Of a stretch of DNA of 29,696 nucleotides, positions 1-8,272 are shown in pieces. A program made the translations under genes and the position numbers. Under the pieces are notes generated by a model. The model was given only the letters and a program-made list of their open reading frames with translations, searched no databases and had not been told where the DNA came from. The stretch's first letter is position 1. The number at the start of each line of letters is the position of its first letter. Origin of the DNA: Eubacterium sp. CAG:786 (lineage in GTDB: Bacteria > Bacillota > Clostridia > Oscillospirales > Ruminococcaceae); assembly GCA_000432175.1 (NCBI GenBank), contig HF989497.1, forward strand, positions 6,947 through 36,642, given 5' to 3'.

Positions 1-1613
1 GTCAGGTGGTCAACGCGGGTGGTTCCTTCACGGGAGGAAGCCGCAGCAGCGGCGCGGGTATTATTTCCCGCAAGCAGGAAAAGGACGCGCTTTATACCGA
101 GGTCATTTCGCTGCGTAAATCACTGGCAGAAAAGACTGAGGCATTCCGGCAGTACCAGGCTGAGGCAGCGAAATTCTCCGTCGAGATAGAGGGCATCGAG
201 GACGAACTGAAAGCGCTGGACACTCAGGAGATAAGCGCGCGTGCGGAGGCTTCAAAGTACGATATGCTCATCGAGCAGCTTTCGCGCCAGGGTGAGTCCG
301 CAAGGCTGGCGCTGGAGCGTTTCGACCAGCAGATAGCGCAGTACAGAAAGCAGCTGGAGGAGAGCCGCAGCGTGGTTTCTCAGTGCGACAGCCGGATCGC
401 AGAGCTGGAGGAACAGCAGAAGCAGTCCGGAAGCGAGAGGGAAACCGCAGCAGCGCATTTAAAGGAACTTTCAGACAGCCTTTCACAGCTGAACCTCGAC
501 AGGGTTTCCGCTGAAAAGGACATAGACGCATTCCGGGTCGAGATACGCACCCGCGAGGAAAACCGCAGGGCGCTGTTCCAGAGCAGCGACAGCTACAAGG
601 AGACAGTCGCAGCGCTGGACGCGGACGACGACCGTATCCGTCTGGATATCGAGCGCGTGAAGAAAGAAATTGAACAGCACAGCGGTGAGCTTTCCGACAA
701 GGAAGCCGACATCAGCAAATCCGTTGCCGAGATAGAGCGGCTGGAACTCGCAATAGGTCAGATGCACCGCGATATCAACGAGGCTGTGTCGAACAAGGAG
801 CACTTCTCAAAGGAGATAGCAAGGCTTGAGGAGCGGCGCACCAACGAGGTCCGCGAGCAGGAGCGCATAGTTTCCATGCTGCTTGACAGCTACGAACTTA
901 CCGTGTCGATGGCGATGGAACAGGCAAAGCCCGTTGAAAATCTGCTGATGGCAGAGAACGACCTTGAAGCGCTCCGCAAGAAGATTTCTTCGCTGGGCAA
1001 CATCAATATGGAGTCCATCGAGGAATACCGCACGGTTGCGGAGAGGTTCGAATTCCAGACCGCGCAGCTTGCGGATATCGAAAAGAGCAAAAAGGAACTC
1101 GAACGGCTGATATCAGATCTGACGGAGGATATCAAGACGCGCTTCCTGAACAGCTTTGAGGAAATAAACAAGAGCTTCAAGGAGATATTCGTCAGCATTT
1201 TCGGCGACGGCGCTCACGGTGAGCTTAAACTCACCGACCCCGAGGACGTGCTGAATTCCGGCATAGAGATACTTGCCGCGCCGCCGGGAAAGGTCATCAA
1301 AAATCTTATTTCTCTTTCCGGTGGAGAGCAGACGATGGTCGCGATAACGATATATTTCGCGATACTCAAGCACCGGCCGACGCCATTCTGCATGCTGGAC
1401 GAGGTGGACGCGGCGCTTGACGACGTGAATGTTGACAAGTATATCACATATCTTAACCAGTTCAGCAGCCAGACCCAGCTGATGGTGATTACCCATCGCC
1501 GCGGTACCATAGAGGGCTGCAAGGTGCTTTACGGCGTATTCATGCAGGAAAAGGGCGTGTCGAGACTTCTCAGGCGCGACCTTGCAGACGAACTGGACGT
1601 TGAGTTGAAGTAA
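1..1613 (+). CDS. smc: Chromosome segregation ATPase SMC, 3' part (5' end outside window)
   Basis: This is the C-terminal part of the SMC subunit of the bacterial condensin complex, which loads on DNA near the origin and organises and segregates the nucleoid with ScpA/ScpB. The reading frame is open from the first base, so the start lies upstream; about 536 residues are visible. It opens in the hinge end (GGSFTGGSR, near nt 18-44), continues as a long heptad-rich coiled coil rich in E, K, Q and R, and ends in the C-terminal half of the ABC-type ATPase head. The ABC signature LSGGEQ (about nt 1315) and Walker B motif FCMLDEVDAALDD (about nt 1386) are intact, followed by the switch histidine in VITHRRGT. 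The stop is 10 bp before ftsY, with the ftsY ribosome site in between, so the two are co-transcribed, as in many Firmicutes. Confidence 0.96.
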   Translation, partial: QVVNAGGSFTGGSRSSGAGIISRKQEKDALYTEVISLRKSLAEKTEAFRQYQAEAAKFSVEIEGIEDELKALDTQEISARAEASKYDMLIEQLSRQGESARLALERFDQQIAQYRKQLEESRSVVSQCDSRIAELEEQQKQSGSERETAAAHLKELSDSLSQLNLDRVSAEKDIDAFRVEIRTREENRRALFQSSDSYKETVAALDADDDRIRLDIERVKKEIEQHSGELSDKEADISKSVAEIERLELAIGQMHRDINEAVSNKEHFSKEIARLEERRTNEVREQERIVSMLLDSYELTVSMAMEQAKPVENLLMAENDLEALRKKISSLGNINMESIEEYRTVAERFEFQTAQLADIEKSKKELERLISDLTEDIKTRFLNSFEEINKSFKEIFVSIFGDGAHGELKLTDPEDVLNSGIEILAAPPGKVIKNLISLSGGEQTMVAITIYFAILKHRPTPFCMLDEVDAALDDVNVDKYITYLNQFSSQTQLMVITHRRGTIEGCKVLYGVFMQEKGVSRLLRRDLADELDVELK

Positions 1614-1623
1614 CGGAGGTCAC

Positions 1624-2835
1624 ATGGGATTTTTTGATAAGTTCAGAAAGAAAAAACATCAGGAGGAAACCGATGAGGAACTCCTCGCTCAGAACGAAGC
1701 CGAAGAGAGCCAGCCGGGTGAAGCGGCTGACGGTGATATTCCCGCAGAGAACGGGGAGGACGCTCCGCAGCAGGCTGCCGAAGCTGAAACAGCGCCCGAA
1801 GAGCCGGTGACGGCTCCAGAAGAATCCGAGGAACCCCTGCAGGCAGCCGAAGCCGAGCCGGAGCCTGACGAGAGCGAGCCGGAAGAAGCACCGGAACTCC
1901 CGGAGGAAAGCGAAGAGAAGCCTAAGAAAGTCGGCTTCTTTGAGAAGCTGAAAAACGGTCTGAAAAAGACCAAGGACGGCTTTATGAGCAAGCTGGAGCT
2001 GCTGATGAACAGCTTCACGAAGATAGACGAGGACTTCTTTGAGGAACTTGAGGAAACGCTGATACTTTCAGATATCGGCGCGGAAACTTCGATGGAGATA
2101 TGCGACAAGCTGCGCCAGGCAGTCAAGCGCACAGGAGCAACCGACCCCGCGGACGTCAAGCAGCTTCTGCGCGGGATAATCGCGGAAATGCTCACGGGCG
2201 GCAACGAACTCCGCACGGATACCAAGCCGTCAGTCATCATGGTGATAGGCGTCAACGGCGCCGGAAAGACCACCACGATAGGCAAGCTGGCTGCAAATCT
2301 CAAATCCCAGGGGAAGAAAGTAATCGTTGCGGCTGCGGATACATTCCGCGCGGCTGCGATAGACCAGCTCAACGTCTGGACCGACCGCGCAGGCGTGGAT
2401 ATAGTCAAGCACAGCGAGGGCAGCGACCCTGCGGCTGTTGTGTTCGACGCCCTCAGCGCTGCAAAGGCGCGCGGCGCGGACGTAGTTCTCTGCGATACCG
2501 CGGGCAGACTTCACAATAAGAAGAACCTCATGGAGGAGCTGAAAAAGATAGCAAGGGTAATCGACCGCGAAGTCCCCGACGCCTGCGTTGAAACTTTATT
2601 GGTCCTCGACGCGACTACTGGACAGAATGCAGTCAATCAGGCCAAACTTTTCAGTGAAAGTGCCGAAATTACAGGAATTGTTCTCACAAAGCTTGACGGA
2701 ACGGCAAAAGGTGGTATAATAATACCTATAAAGAATGAACTTGGCATACCCGTAAAGCTTGTCGGCGTGGGCGAGAAAATCGACGACCTGCAGCCGTTCA
2801 TACCCGAGGACTATGTTCAGGCGCTCTTTGAATGA
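1624..2835 (+). CDS. ftsY: Signal recognition particle receptor FtsY
   Basis: SRP-receptor GTPase of 403 aa that docks SRP-ribosome-nascent chain complexes at the membrane and hands them to SecYEG. Residues 1-100 are a very acidic, low-complexity A domain (E, A and P rich), as is usual for FtsY and unlike Ffh. The NG domain follows: P-loop GVNGAGKTTT (residues 209-218), the SRP-GTPase insertion DTFRAAA, G3 DTAGR (291-295) and G4 TKLDG (355-359) followed by the GTAKGG turn. The ATG is preceded by CGGAGG with proper spacing. It follows smc directly. The last third differs slightly in base use and carries a promoter-like sequence at 2693-2720 that could drive the downstream operon. Family assignment is secure from the acidic A domain plus complete G motifs. 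Confidence 0.97.
   Translation: MGFFDKFRKKKHQEETDEELLAQNEAEESQPGEAADGDIPAENGEDAPQQAAEAETAPEEPVTAPEESEEPLQAAEAEPEPDESEPEEAPELPEESEEKPKKVGFFEKLKNGLKKTKDGFMSKLELLMNSFTKIDEDFFEELEETLILSDIGAETSMEICDKLRQAVKRTGATDPADVKQLLRGIIAEMLTGGNELRTDTKPSVIMVIGVNGAGKTTTIGKLAANLKSQGKKVIVAAADTFRAAAIDQLNVWTDRAGVDIVKHSEGSDPAAVVFDALSAAKARGADVVLCDTAGRLHNKKNLMEELKKIARVIDREVPDACVETLLVLDATTGQNAVNQAKLFSESAEITGIVLTKLDGTAKGGIIIPIKNELGIPVKLVGVGEKIDDLQPFIPEDYVQALFE
2693..2720 (+). promoter_or_regulatory. Possible promoter inside the 3' end of ftsY
   Basis: TTGACG (2693-2698), a 16-bp spacer and TATAAT (2715-2720) lie within the ftsY codons for LDG...GGII. It would give the rdgB-yhbY-nadD-yqeK-rsfS genes their own transcript. 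The codons at this spot (TTG-like -35, ATA ATA) are AT-rich compared with the flanking gene. Sequence match only. Confidence 0.45.
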
Positions 2836-2900
2836 TAATTATCCCCACAATGGGTTTAATAACGCACCGCTAAAGTGCAGTAAATTGGAAAGGAATTTTT

Positions 2901-3548
2901 ATGAAACATCTTCACAGATCCGGCGAAGAAAAACCTGCCGCCTCGTCGCCTGTCCGACAGCGGCTGATAATCGCGTCCAACAACCAGGGCAAAATACGGG
3001 AGTTCAGAAAGCTCCTGGAGCCGTATGGCTTTGACGTGATGTCGATGCGTGAGGCAGGCTTCACAGATGAAATAATCGAGGACGGCGATACCTTTGAGGA
3101 AAACGCGCACATCAAGGCGCGCGCCGTGTTCGAAGCCACCAGGCTTCCGACCATTGCGGACGACAGCGGTCTTGAGATAGACTTCCTTAATGGCGCACCG
3201 GGCATCTATTCCGCGAGATATGCGGGCGAGGGAGCGACTGACAAGGAACTCTGCGAAAAGGTGCTGGAGGAAATGCACGGCGTTTCCCGGCCGCTCAGGG
3301 AAGCACGCTTCGTATGCTCGATATACTTTATTTATGCAGAGGACGACGAGTATTCCGTTACCGGTGAGATCGAAGGCTACATAGGCGACGAGATGACCGG
3401 CAGCAAGGGCTTCGGCTACGACCCCATCTTCATGGTGGACGAGGACAGAAGCATGGCTGAACTTGATGAGGACGAAAAGAACAAGATAAGTCACAGGGCA
3501 AGGGCGTTTGAGCAGCTTGCCAGGATATTAAAGGAGAAATTCGGTTAA
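2901..3548 (+). CDS. rdgB: Non-canonical purine NTP pyrophosphatase (RdgB/HAM1)
   Basis: House-cleaning nucleotidase that hydrolyses dITP, ITP and XTP to monophosphates and pyrophosphate, keeping deaminated purines out of DNA and RNA. The HAM1 fold signatures are in order: the substrate-loop start IIASNNQGK (about residue 23), then EENAHIKAR, the metal-site ADDSGLEID, the APGIYSARYAG strand-turn, and the C-terminal SKGFGYDPIFM and ISHRARAF motifs. It is 215 aa against about 195-200 for the family; the excess is a polar N-terminal extension of some 20 residues before the first strand. The ATG at 2901 is chosen because AAAGGA stands a normal distance upstream, and no in-frame alternative closer to the core has a site. 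Its TAA shares one base with the yhbY ATG. Confidence 0.95.
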   Translation: MKHLHRSGEEKPAASSPVRQRLIIASNNQGKIREFRKLLEPYGFDVMSMREAGFTDEIIEDGDTFEENAHIKARAVFEATRLPTIADDSGLEIDFLNGAPGIYSARYAGEGATDKELCEKVLEEMHGVSRPLREARFVCSIYFIYAEDDEYSVTGEIEGYIGDEMTGSKGFGYDPIFMVDEDRSMAELDEDEKNKISHRARAFEQLARILKEKFG

Positions 3549-3844
3549 TGCTGACAAGTAAACAGAGGGCGCATCTGCGCTCTATAGCGCAGAGCTACAA
3601 CACTATATTCTTTGTGGGAAAGCAGGGTATCGGCGACGAGCTGATAAAGCAGCTTGACGACGTTCTGAACGTCCGCGAGCTGATAAAGGTAGGCGTTCAG
3701 GAGAACTGCGAATTCACCGCAAGGGAAGCCGCAGACCAGATCGCAGAGCAGCTCAGGGCTGACGTGGTCCAGGTCATCGGCAGGAAGTTCGTGCTGTGGC
3801 GCCGCAGCCGCGACCCCAAGAAAAGAGTGATCGAACTTGAGTGA
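3548..3844 (+). CDS. yhbY: YhbY-family CRM-domain RNA-binding protein
   Basis: Small (98 aa) single CRM-domain protein; family members associate with the pre-50S ribosome and help its assembly. The sequence shows the complete domain: an N-terminal helix (LTSKQRAHLRSIA), the GxxG-type RNA-binding loop in FVGKQGIGDELI, the RELIKVGV strand, and the C-terminal VVQVIGRKFVLWR strand followed by a basic tail. The ATG overlaps the rdgB stop by one base (TAATG), indicating translational coupling. It lies between rdgB and nadD; yhbY-nadD-yqeK-rsfS is a recurrent gene order in Firmicutes (known from the families). I see nothing unusual in it. Confidence 0.93.
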   Translation: MLTSKQRAHLRSIAQSYNTIFFVGKQGIGDELIKQLDDVLNVRELIKVGVQENCEFTAREAADQIAEQLRADVVQVIGRKFVLWRRSRDPKKRVIELE

Positions 3845-4442
3845 TAACGTAAAAAAGACCGGCATCTTCGGAGGGGCGTTCAACCCGGTCCACAACGGTC
3901 ACGTCCGTCTTGCGGAGGAAGCCGTGAAGCAGCTGAAATTACGCAGGCTGCTGATAATCCCGACTTATGTTTCACCGCACAAGCACACTGAGCTTCTTCC
4001 GTTTGAGGACAGGGCTGAGATGTGCAGGCGCGCTTTCGGGCACATTCCCGGGGCAGAGGTCAGCGATATTGAGGTCAGGCTCGGTGGAACCAGCTATTCG
4101 ATAAATACAGTCCGCGCGCTGAAGGAAATGTACCCGGACGAGCAGCTGTTCTTCCTGATAGGCGGCGATATGCTGTTCAGCTTCGACAAGTGGTACAAGT
4201 ATGAGTCGCTGCTGAAGGAGACCAAGGTCTGCGCAGTCGCCAGGGACGATGACAGCCTTGTGGATATGATGGAATACGCCAACGAGATAGGCAGGGTGAA
4301 AGTACTGCCGACGCAGGCAGTTACCATGTCCTCTACGCAGGTGCGCGAAACTGTCGCGAATGGCGGCGATATCTCGGAAATGGTACCCGCAGGAGTTGCA
4401 GAATTTATCCGCGAAAAGGGTCTGTACGGAGGCAGGAATTGA
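3837..4442 (+). CDS. nadD: Nicotinate-nucleotide adenylyltransferase
   Basis: NadD condenses nicotinate mononucleotide with ATP to deamido-NAD, the shared step of de novo and salvage NAD synthesis. At 201 aa it has the normal length. The nucleotidyltransferase HxGH motif is seen in GGAFNPVHNGHVRLAEEA near the N-terminus, the substrate loop in FFLIGGDMLFSFDKWYKYE, and the C-terminal ISSTxIR-type motif in MSSTQVRE. The start must be the TTG at 3837, overlapping the end of yhbY by 8 bases; there is no ATG or GTG in frame before the first strand. A TTG start with a weak ribosome site suggests expression depends on coupling to yhbY. Its own stop overlaps the TTG start of yqeK. Confidence 0.95.
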   Translation: MSDNVKKTGIFGGAFNPVHNGHVRLAEEAVKQLKLRRLLIIPTYVSPHKHTELLPFEDRAEMCRRAFGHIPGAEVSDIEVRLGGTSYSINTVRALKEMYPDEQLFFLIGGDMLFSFDKWYKYESLLKETKVCAVARDDDSLVDMMEYANEIGRVKVLPTQAVTMSSTQVRETVANGGDISEMVPAGVAEFIREKGLYGGRN

Positions 4443-5032
4443 GCAGATACAAGGAATTTGACGAGTATGAGGAGCTGATAAGACAGCGCCTTTCAAAAAA
4501 GCGCTTCACGCACAGCATGAATGTAGCTGAGGCTTGTTTTGATCTTGCGAAGCGTTTCGGCGGCGATGAAAAGCGCTGCTACCTCGCGGGACTTCTGCAT
4601 GATGTCATGAAAGAGGATATCCCCGACAAGCAGCGGCAGATGACCATTGACAGCGGAATGCGCCCCGACCCCGCGGAAATAGACACCCCGGCGCTGTGGC
4701 ATGCAGTTGCGGGCGCGGTATACGTGCGGGACAAGCTTGGCATAGAAGATGAGGAGATCCTCGCGGGGATACGGTTCCACACGATAGGCTGTGCAAAGCT
4801 CACGCTGCTGGAAAAGATAGTTTACCTCGGGGATATGATATCCGCTGAGCGCAGCTATAAGGACGTGGACAGATTCCGGAAGATATGCCACGGCAGTCTT
4901 GACAAGGCAATGGCAGTCGCGCTTGCATACAACATAATAGATGTGTGCAAAAAGTGCGGAAGTATCCCGAAATACACATTCGAGGCATATAACTACTATT
5001 TGAAATACAACAAGGACAAGGAGATCTTATGA
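4439..5032 (+). CDS. yqeK: YqeK-family HD-domain Ap4A hydrolase
   Basis: HD-superfamily metal-dependent phosphohydrolase of 197 aa. Characterised YqeK proteins are symmetrical Ap4A hydrolases (two ADP from Ap4A), thought to control this alarmone. Visible metal-site motifs are the first histidine in RFTHSMNVA (about residue 24), the HD pair in LAGLLHDVMKE, the next histidine in ALWHAVAGAVY, the IRFHTIG motif and the aspartate in YLGDMISAERSY. The TTG start at 4439 overlaps the nadD stop (TTGA); no better start exists. It lies in the nadD-yqeK-rsfS cluster and its 3' end overlaps the rsfS start by four bases (ATGA). Family assignment is strong; the substrate is inferred from homologues. Confidence 0.93.
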   Translation: MSRYKEFDEYEELIRQRLSKKRFTHSMNVAEACFDLAKRFGGDEKRCYLAGLLHDVMKEDIPDKQRQMTIDSGMRPDPAEIDTPALWHAVAGAVYVRDKLGIEDEEILAGIRFHTIGCAKLTLLEKIVYLGDMISAERSYKDVDRFRKICHGSLDKAMAVALAYNIIDVCKKCGSIPKYTFEAYNYYLKYNKDKEIL

Positions 5033-5385
5033 CTGACAGAGAAGAACTTGAGATCGCCGTAAAGGCGCTGGATTCCAGAAAGGGAAAGAACATCACCGCC
5101 CTTAAAGTTGAGGATCTGACGATACTCGCGAATTACTTCATCATTGCTTCCGCGACCAGCACAACGCAGGTGAAGGCGCTCGCTGACGAGGTGGAATACC
5201 AGCTCGGCGAAAAGGGCGTGAAGCCCAAGAGCATCGAGGGCTACCAGAGCCAGACGTGGATAGTGCTGGATTACTACGATATCATCGTGCATGTTTTCCT
5301 GGAGGAGACCCGGGATTTCTACCAGCTGGAGCGCCTCTGGGCAGACGGAACACCGGTGGATATTTCCGGTATGATCTCGGATTGA
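5029..5385 (+). CDS. rsfS: Ribosome silencing factor RsfS (YbeB/Iojap)
   Basis: RsfS binds ribosomal protein uL14 on the 50S subunit and blocks subunit joining, slowing translation under starvation. The 118-aa protein has the family landmarks in order: the KALDSRKGKNITALKV start of the first helix-strand, DLTILANYFIIASATST, the central VKALADEVE helix, EGYQSQTWIVLDYYDIIVHVF and the C-terminal tail RDFYQLERLWADG. The ATG overlaps the yqeK TGA. It is the last gene of the overlapping run that starts at rdgB. Downstream, a 7-bp stem (5400-5406 with 5419-5425) lacks a proper U-tract, so I do not call a terminator there. Confidence 0.95.
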   Translation: MTDREELEIAVKALDSRKGKNITALKVEDLTILANYFIIASATSTTQVKALADEVEYQLGEKGVKPKSIEGYQSQTWIVLDYYDIIVHVFLEETRDFYQLERLWADGTPVDISGMISD

Positions 5386-5471
5386 TTATGTCGTAAAACG
5401 CCAAATTTCAACTGCAGTATTTGGCAGAAATCACGAAAATGAAAAAAAGTGAATAAATTTCTGATAACTGC

Positions 5472-5500
5472 TTGACAAATCCGGGTGTTTGCGATATAAT
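5472..5500 (+). promoter_or_regulatory. Consensus promoter of rpsU
   Basis: TTGACA (5472-5477), exactly 17 bp, then TATAAT (5495-5500): a perfect match to the housekeeping sigma consensus. Transcription would start near 5507, leaving an approximately 65-nt leader before the rpsU start. The strength fits a ribosomal protein gene. Confidence 0.9.
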
Positions 5501-5573
5501 TAATTATATACTTTTTGTATAACTACTATTATGTAGAAAACCTATGCCTTTTGGCAAAGGGAGGGAAATATAG

Positions 5574-5747
5574 ATGGCAGAAATTCGTCTTGGCAAAAAT
5601 GAATCTCTTGATACCGCTCTTAAGCGTTTCAAGCGTTCATGCGCAAGGGACGGCGTTCTTGCTGAAGTTCGTAAGAGAGAGCATTACGAAAAGCCTTCGG
5701 TAAAACGTAAAAAGAAGTCCGAAGCTGCTCGCAAGCGTAAGTTCTGA
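5574..5747 (+). CDS. rpsU: 30S ribosomal protein bS21
   Basis: A 57-residue, very basic protein of the 30S subunit, needed for start-site selection in initiation. The translation begins MAEIRLGKNESLDTALKRFK and continues with the family's SCARDGVLAEVRKREHYEKPS block; it ends in a Lys/Arg tail (KRKKKSEAARKRKF). The ATG at 5574 has GGGAGGG about 8 bases upstream. The gene is small enough to be missed by length-filtered searches, but it is complete and normal in size. It stands alone, with a perfect-consensus promoter (5472-5500) and a terminator (5785-5818). Its codon use is ribosomal-protein-like (CGT, AAG, CTT), unlike the GC-ending codons of neighbouring genes, which fits high expression. 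Confidence 0.96.
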   Translation: MAEIRLGKNESLDTALKRFKRSCARDGVLAEVRKREHYEKPSVKRKKKSEAARKRKF

Positions 5748-5784
5748 TCTTTCTGAGCTTAGTGCGACTAAAACACAACGGTTG

Positions 5785-5818
5785 AACCGGGCAGTTTTCT
5801 GTCCGGTTTAATTGTTTT
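5785..5818 (+). terminator. Intrinsic terminator of rpsU
   Basis: A 10-bp stem (5785-5794 with 5799-5808, one G-U pair, TTTT loop) is followed by a T-rich tract (TTTAATTGTTTT). It lies directly before the yqeG ribosome site, so some read-through into yqeG is possible. Confidence 0.8.
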
Positions 5819-5831
5819 AAGGAGGAACCTG

Positions 5832-6332
5832 ATGCTGTTCAAGCCTACATTCTGGCTGAAAAGCGTATTGCAGATAGATGAGAAATTCCTGCGGGACAAC
5901 GGCGTAAAAGCCCTGGTGCTCGATATGGACAACACCCTTTCCATGCACGGAAATCCGGCGGCAGAAGCCGGCGTTGACGAGTGGCTGGACAGAATGCGCG
6001 CCCTGGGAATTAAAATGCGCGTGGTTTCCAACAATACCAACAAGCGCGTGGCGCCGCTTGCCGCAAAGCTTGGGCTGGAATTCACCGCAAACGGCGCCAA
6101 ACCGCTGACTTTCGGCGTTGACCGCGCAGTAAGGGCAATGGGTGTGAAGAAATCCGAGGCGCTGGTGGTGGGCGACCAGATATTCACAGATGTGATGGCT
6201 GGAAATCTCGCAGGCATACGTACGGTGCTGGTGGAGCCTTTCCACCTGGAGAAAACATGGACTTTCCGGCTGAAACGGCATATCGAGAGCTGGGTGTTCC
6301 ACAGGGATTATTCAAAGCTGGAGGAGAAGTAA
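5832..6332 (+). CDS. yqeG: YqeG-family HAD (IIIA) phosphatase
   Basis: HAD-superfamily subclass IIIA hydrolase of 166 aa, the usual size. Motif I with the nucleophile and acid/base aspartates is LVLDMDNTL (about residue 30), motif II is the Ser/Asn-containing VVSNNTNK, and the acidic motif III/IV is VVGDQIFTDVMAGNLAGI. YqeG proteins are often labelled phosphatidylglycerophosphatase-like (plant and yeast relatives dephosphorylate PGP) but the bacterial substrate is not settled. AAGGAGGA lies ahead of the ATG. The TAA shares a base with the next gene's ATG (TAATG at 6330-6334), so the two are translationally coupled. In many Firmicutes yqeG is instead next to yqeH/aroE; here its partner is a TIM-barrel protein. 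Confidence 0.9.
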   Translation: MLFKPTFWLKSVLQIDEKFLRDNGVKALVLDMDNTLSMHGNPAAEAGVDEWLDRMRALGIKMRVVSNNTNKRVAPLAAKLGLEFTANGAKPLTFGVDRAVRAMGVKKSEALVVGDQIFTDVMAGNLAGIRTVLVEPFHLEKTWTFRLKRHIESWVFHRDYSKLEEK

Positions 6333-7174
6333 TGGCGATATCATTCGGACCGGGCGGCAATGCCGCAAGCTGGGGAAAGCGCAAATTCCCCGAGCAGCTG
6401 CCGGAATACCTGGCTTCAATGGGACTTAACGGCTATGAGATAGAGTGCGGACGCGGGGTAAGGCTCAGCGAAAAGACCCCCGCGCTTCTCCCGGGGCTGG
6501 CAAAGGAGCACGGAATCTATGTCACGCTGCACGCGCCGTACTTCATTTCGCTTTCTTCCGTCGAGGAGGAAACGCGGCTGAAAAGCGTGGAGTACATCTT
6601 CCAGTCGGCGCAGGCTGCGCATTCAGTCGGGGCAAGGAAGATAGTCGTGCACAGCGGCAGCTGCTCCAAAATGACCCGCGGGGAAGCCACGGAGCTGGCA
6701 AAGGACACGCTGAAAAGAGCGCAGGAGCGCCTTGACGCGGAGGGGCTTTCCGAAATCGTCATCTGCCCGGAAACCATGGGCAAGGTGAACCAGCTTGGTA
6801 CGCTGGAGGAAGTCCTGGAACTCTGCGGCGTTGACGAGAGATTTCTGCCGACGGTGGATTTCGGGCACCTCTACGCCCGCACCCACGGGGGAATAACCTG
6901 CCGCGAGGACTACGCGCATATGCTGGACCTCATCGAAAACAAGCTTGGCAGAGAGCGACTGGACAACATGCATATCCATTTCAGCCGCATAGAGTTCACC
7001 GCAGGCGGCGAGAAGCGCCACCTGACCTTTGAGGATACGCAGTTCGGTCCGGAATATCAGCCGCTCATGCAGGAGATACACGACCGGAATATGCAGCCGT
7101 CGATAATCTGCGAATCCGCAGGCACCCAGGCAGAGGACGCGGCAGAGATGAAACGTTACTTCGAATCGCTGTAA
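6332..7174 (+). CDS. Endonuclease IV-type (AP endonuclease family 2) TIM-barrel protein
   Basis: 280-aa metal-dependent TIM barrel of the AP endonuclease 2/xylose isomerase-like superfamily. The order of likely Zn ligands matches endonuclease IV: YVTLHAPYF, KIVVHSGS, ICPETMG (Glu), PTVDFGHLYA (Asp/His), NMHIHFS, and the final IICESA (Glu). It may repair abasic sites by incising 5' of the lesion, but the spacing and the CPET and HIHFS variants diverge from canonical Nfo, so a sugar-phosphate isomerase-like role is also possible. The start is the ATG at 6332 within TAATG, supported by GGAGGAGAAG just before it; an upstream in-frame ATG at 6257 would lie inside yqeG and has no site. Family confident, reaction uncertain. 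Confidence 0.85.
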   Translation: MAISFGPGGNAASWGKRKFPEQLPEYLASMGLNGYEIECGRGVRLSEKTPALLPGLAKEHGIYVTLHAPYFISLSSVEEETRLKSVEYIFQSAQAAHSVGARKIVVHSGSCSKMTRGEATELAKDTLKRAQERLDAEGLSEIVICPETMGKVNQLGTLEEVLELCGVDERFLPTVDFGHLYARTHGGITCREDYAHMLDLIENKLGRERLDNMHIHFSRIEFTAGGEKRHLTFEDTQFGPEYQPLMQEIHDRNMQPSIICESAGTQAEDAAEMKRYFESL

Positions 7175-7184
7175 AGGAGAGGAC

Positions 7185-8255
7185 ATGGACTGCCTATATC
7201 ACTGCCTATATCAGAGCCAGGAAACCGGCGATGTGATACGCTGCATAAATCAGCAGATACTGTGTTATATCACGGCATGCGACAGGGAGCAGCACATGCT
7301 CAACGCCGCAGAGGACGCGATAACGACGTACCTTATCCCCAAGGTGGAAGAAATGCTTGTAAATGACAGCATGGAAGGCGGAGAGCACTCAATGTCCCGC
7401 AAGTTGCACCAGGGACAGCAGGGGCTGTTTTACAACGGTAATGCCTATCTCGTTAATTATCAGTTCGCCAAGGGCGTTATGTGCGATTCCTACCGCAAGG
7501 CAGGGATAATACCGATAGAGTGCGCTCAAAGCGTGAACTACGAGGGTGACAGGCTGCTCAGCATGGTGCAGGACCTTGACAGCGACATGTCCGGCAGTGA
7601 TTTCGTCAGGAAATACAAACGCAATATCCCGCTTAAGCACAGGGACTATCTGATGCACGGGCTGGGGCTTTCGCTGCAGAGAGTCGCGGAGAACGGCTTT
7701 CCGGTCAGCGAGCTTGTCGATGTTTTCGCGTTTCAGCGCGGGGTTTCATTCTGGGTAACTGCCGACAAGAAGGTCATGGACAACGCAATGTACGTGTTTA
7801 TCGGCTGTAACAGGCAGGCGCTCGACATGTCAAAGCCAAAGCTGGAAGACGGCAGGCTGGTTGTCGGCGGTCAGGAGGTCAGGCGGTACGATATCGTTTA
7901 TGAGTTCAGCCTGGTGGATCCGAAGCGTTCCAGCGAACAGATGAAGCTTAAGGCAAGTATAGACCTGGTTTTCGAGGTCCTGGACAACAGCAGGCATGTG
8001 CGGAATATAACCGTCGATTTCACCCCGGAGGAATCCGCGAAGATCACAGGAATGATGAAGCGGCTGTATTTCCCGGCTGATATGCCGGTGAAGCCGCATA
8101 AAGTCCCGGTGACTATCGGTCAGGAGTTCCTCGACAACTATTACTTTGAATATGGCACGCCGGAGCAGAAAAAATCGGTGGAGGACAAGTGGGCTTCCAC
8201 GGACGCCGGTTTCAGAAGAACTCTGGAGCTTTCCAGACAAAATAAGAACAAATAA
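7185..8255 (+). CDS. Conserved-looking protein of unknown function (356 aa)
   Basis: I do not recognise this family. The 356-aa product has no signal peptide, membrane segment or metal-binding cluster. The N-terminus has several scattered cysteines (C3, C7, C20, C27, C32) within a helical-looking segment. The middle, around RKYKRNIPLKHRDYLMHGLG, is basic, and the rest alternates charged strands and helices (for example YDIVYEFSLVDPKRSSEQ). It starts at an ATG with AAAGGAGAGG ahead and lies 10 bp after the TIM-barrel gene and 17 bp before aroQ, so it sits in one transcription unit with them. Base composition and codon use match its neighbours, so it does not look recently acquired. No function is proposed. 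Confidence 0.75.
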   Translation: MDCLYHCLYQSQETGDVIRCINQQILCYITACDREQHMLNAAEDAITTYLIPKVEEMLVNDSMEGGEHSMSRKLHQGQQGLFYNGNAYLVNYQFAKGVMCDSYRKAGIIPIECAQSVNYEGDRLLSMVQDLDSDMSGSDFVRKYKRNIPLKHRDYLMHGLGLSLQRVAENGFPVSELVDVFAFQRGVSFWVTADKKVMDNAMYVFIGCNRQALDMSKPKLEDGRLVVGGQEVRRYDIVYEFSLVDPKRSSEQMKLKASIDLVFEVLDNSRHVRNITVDFTPEESAKITGMMKRLYFPADMPVKPHKVPVTIGQEFLDNYYFEYGTPEQKKSVEDKWASTDAGFRRTLELSRQNKNK

Positions 8256-8272
8256 AAACGGGAGGTAAGCAT

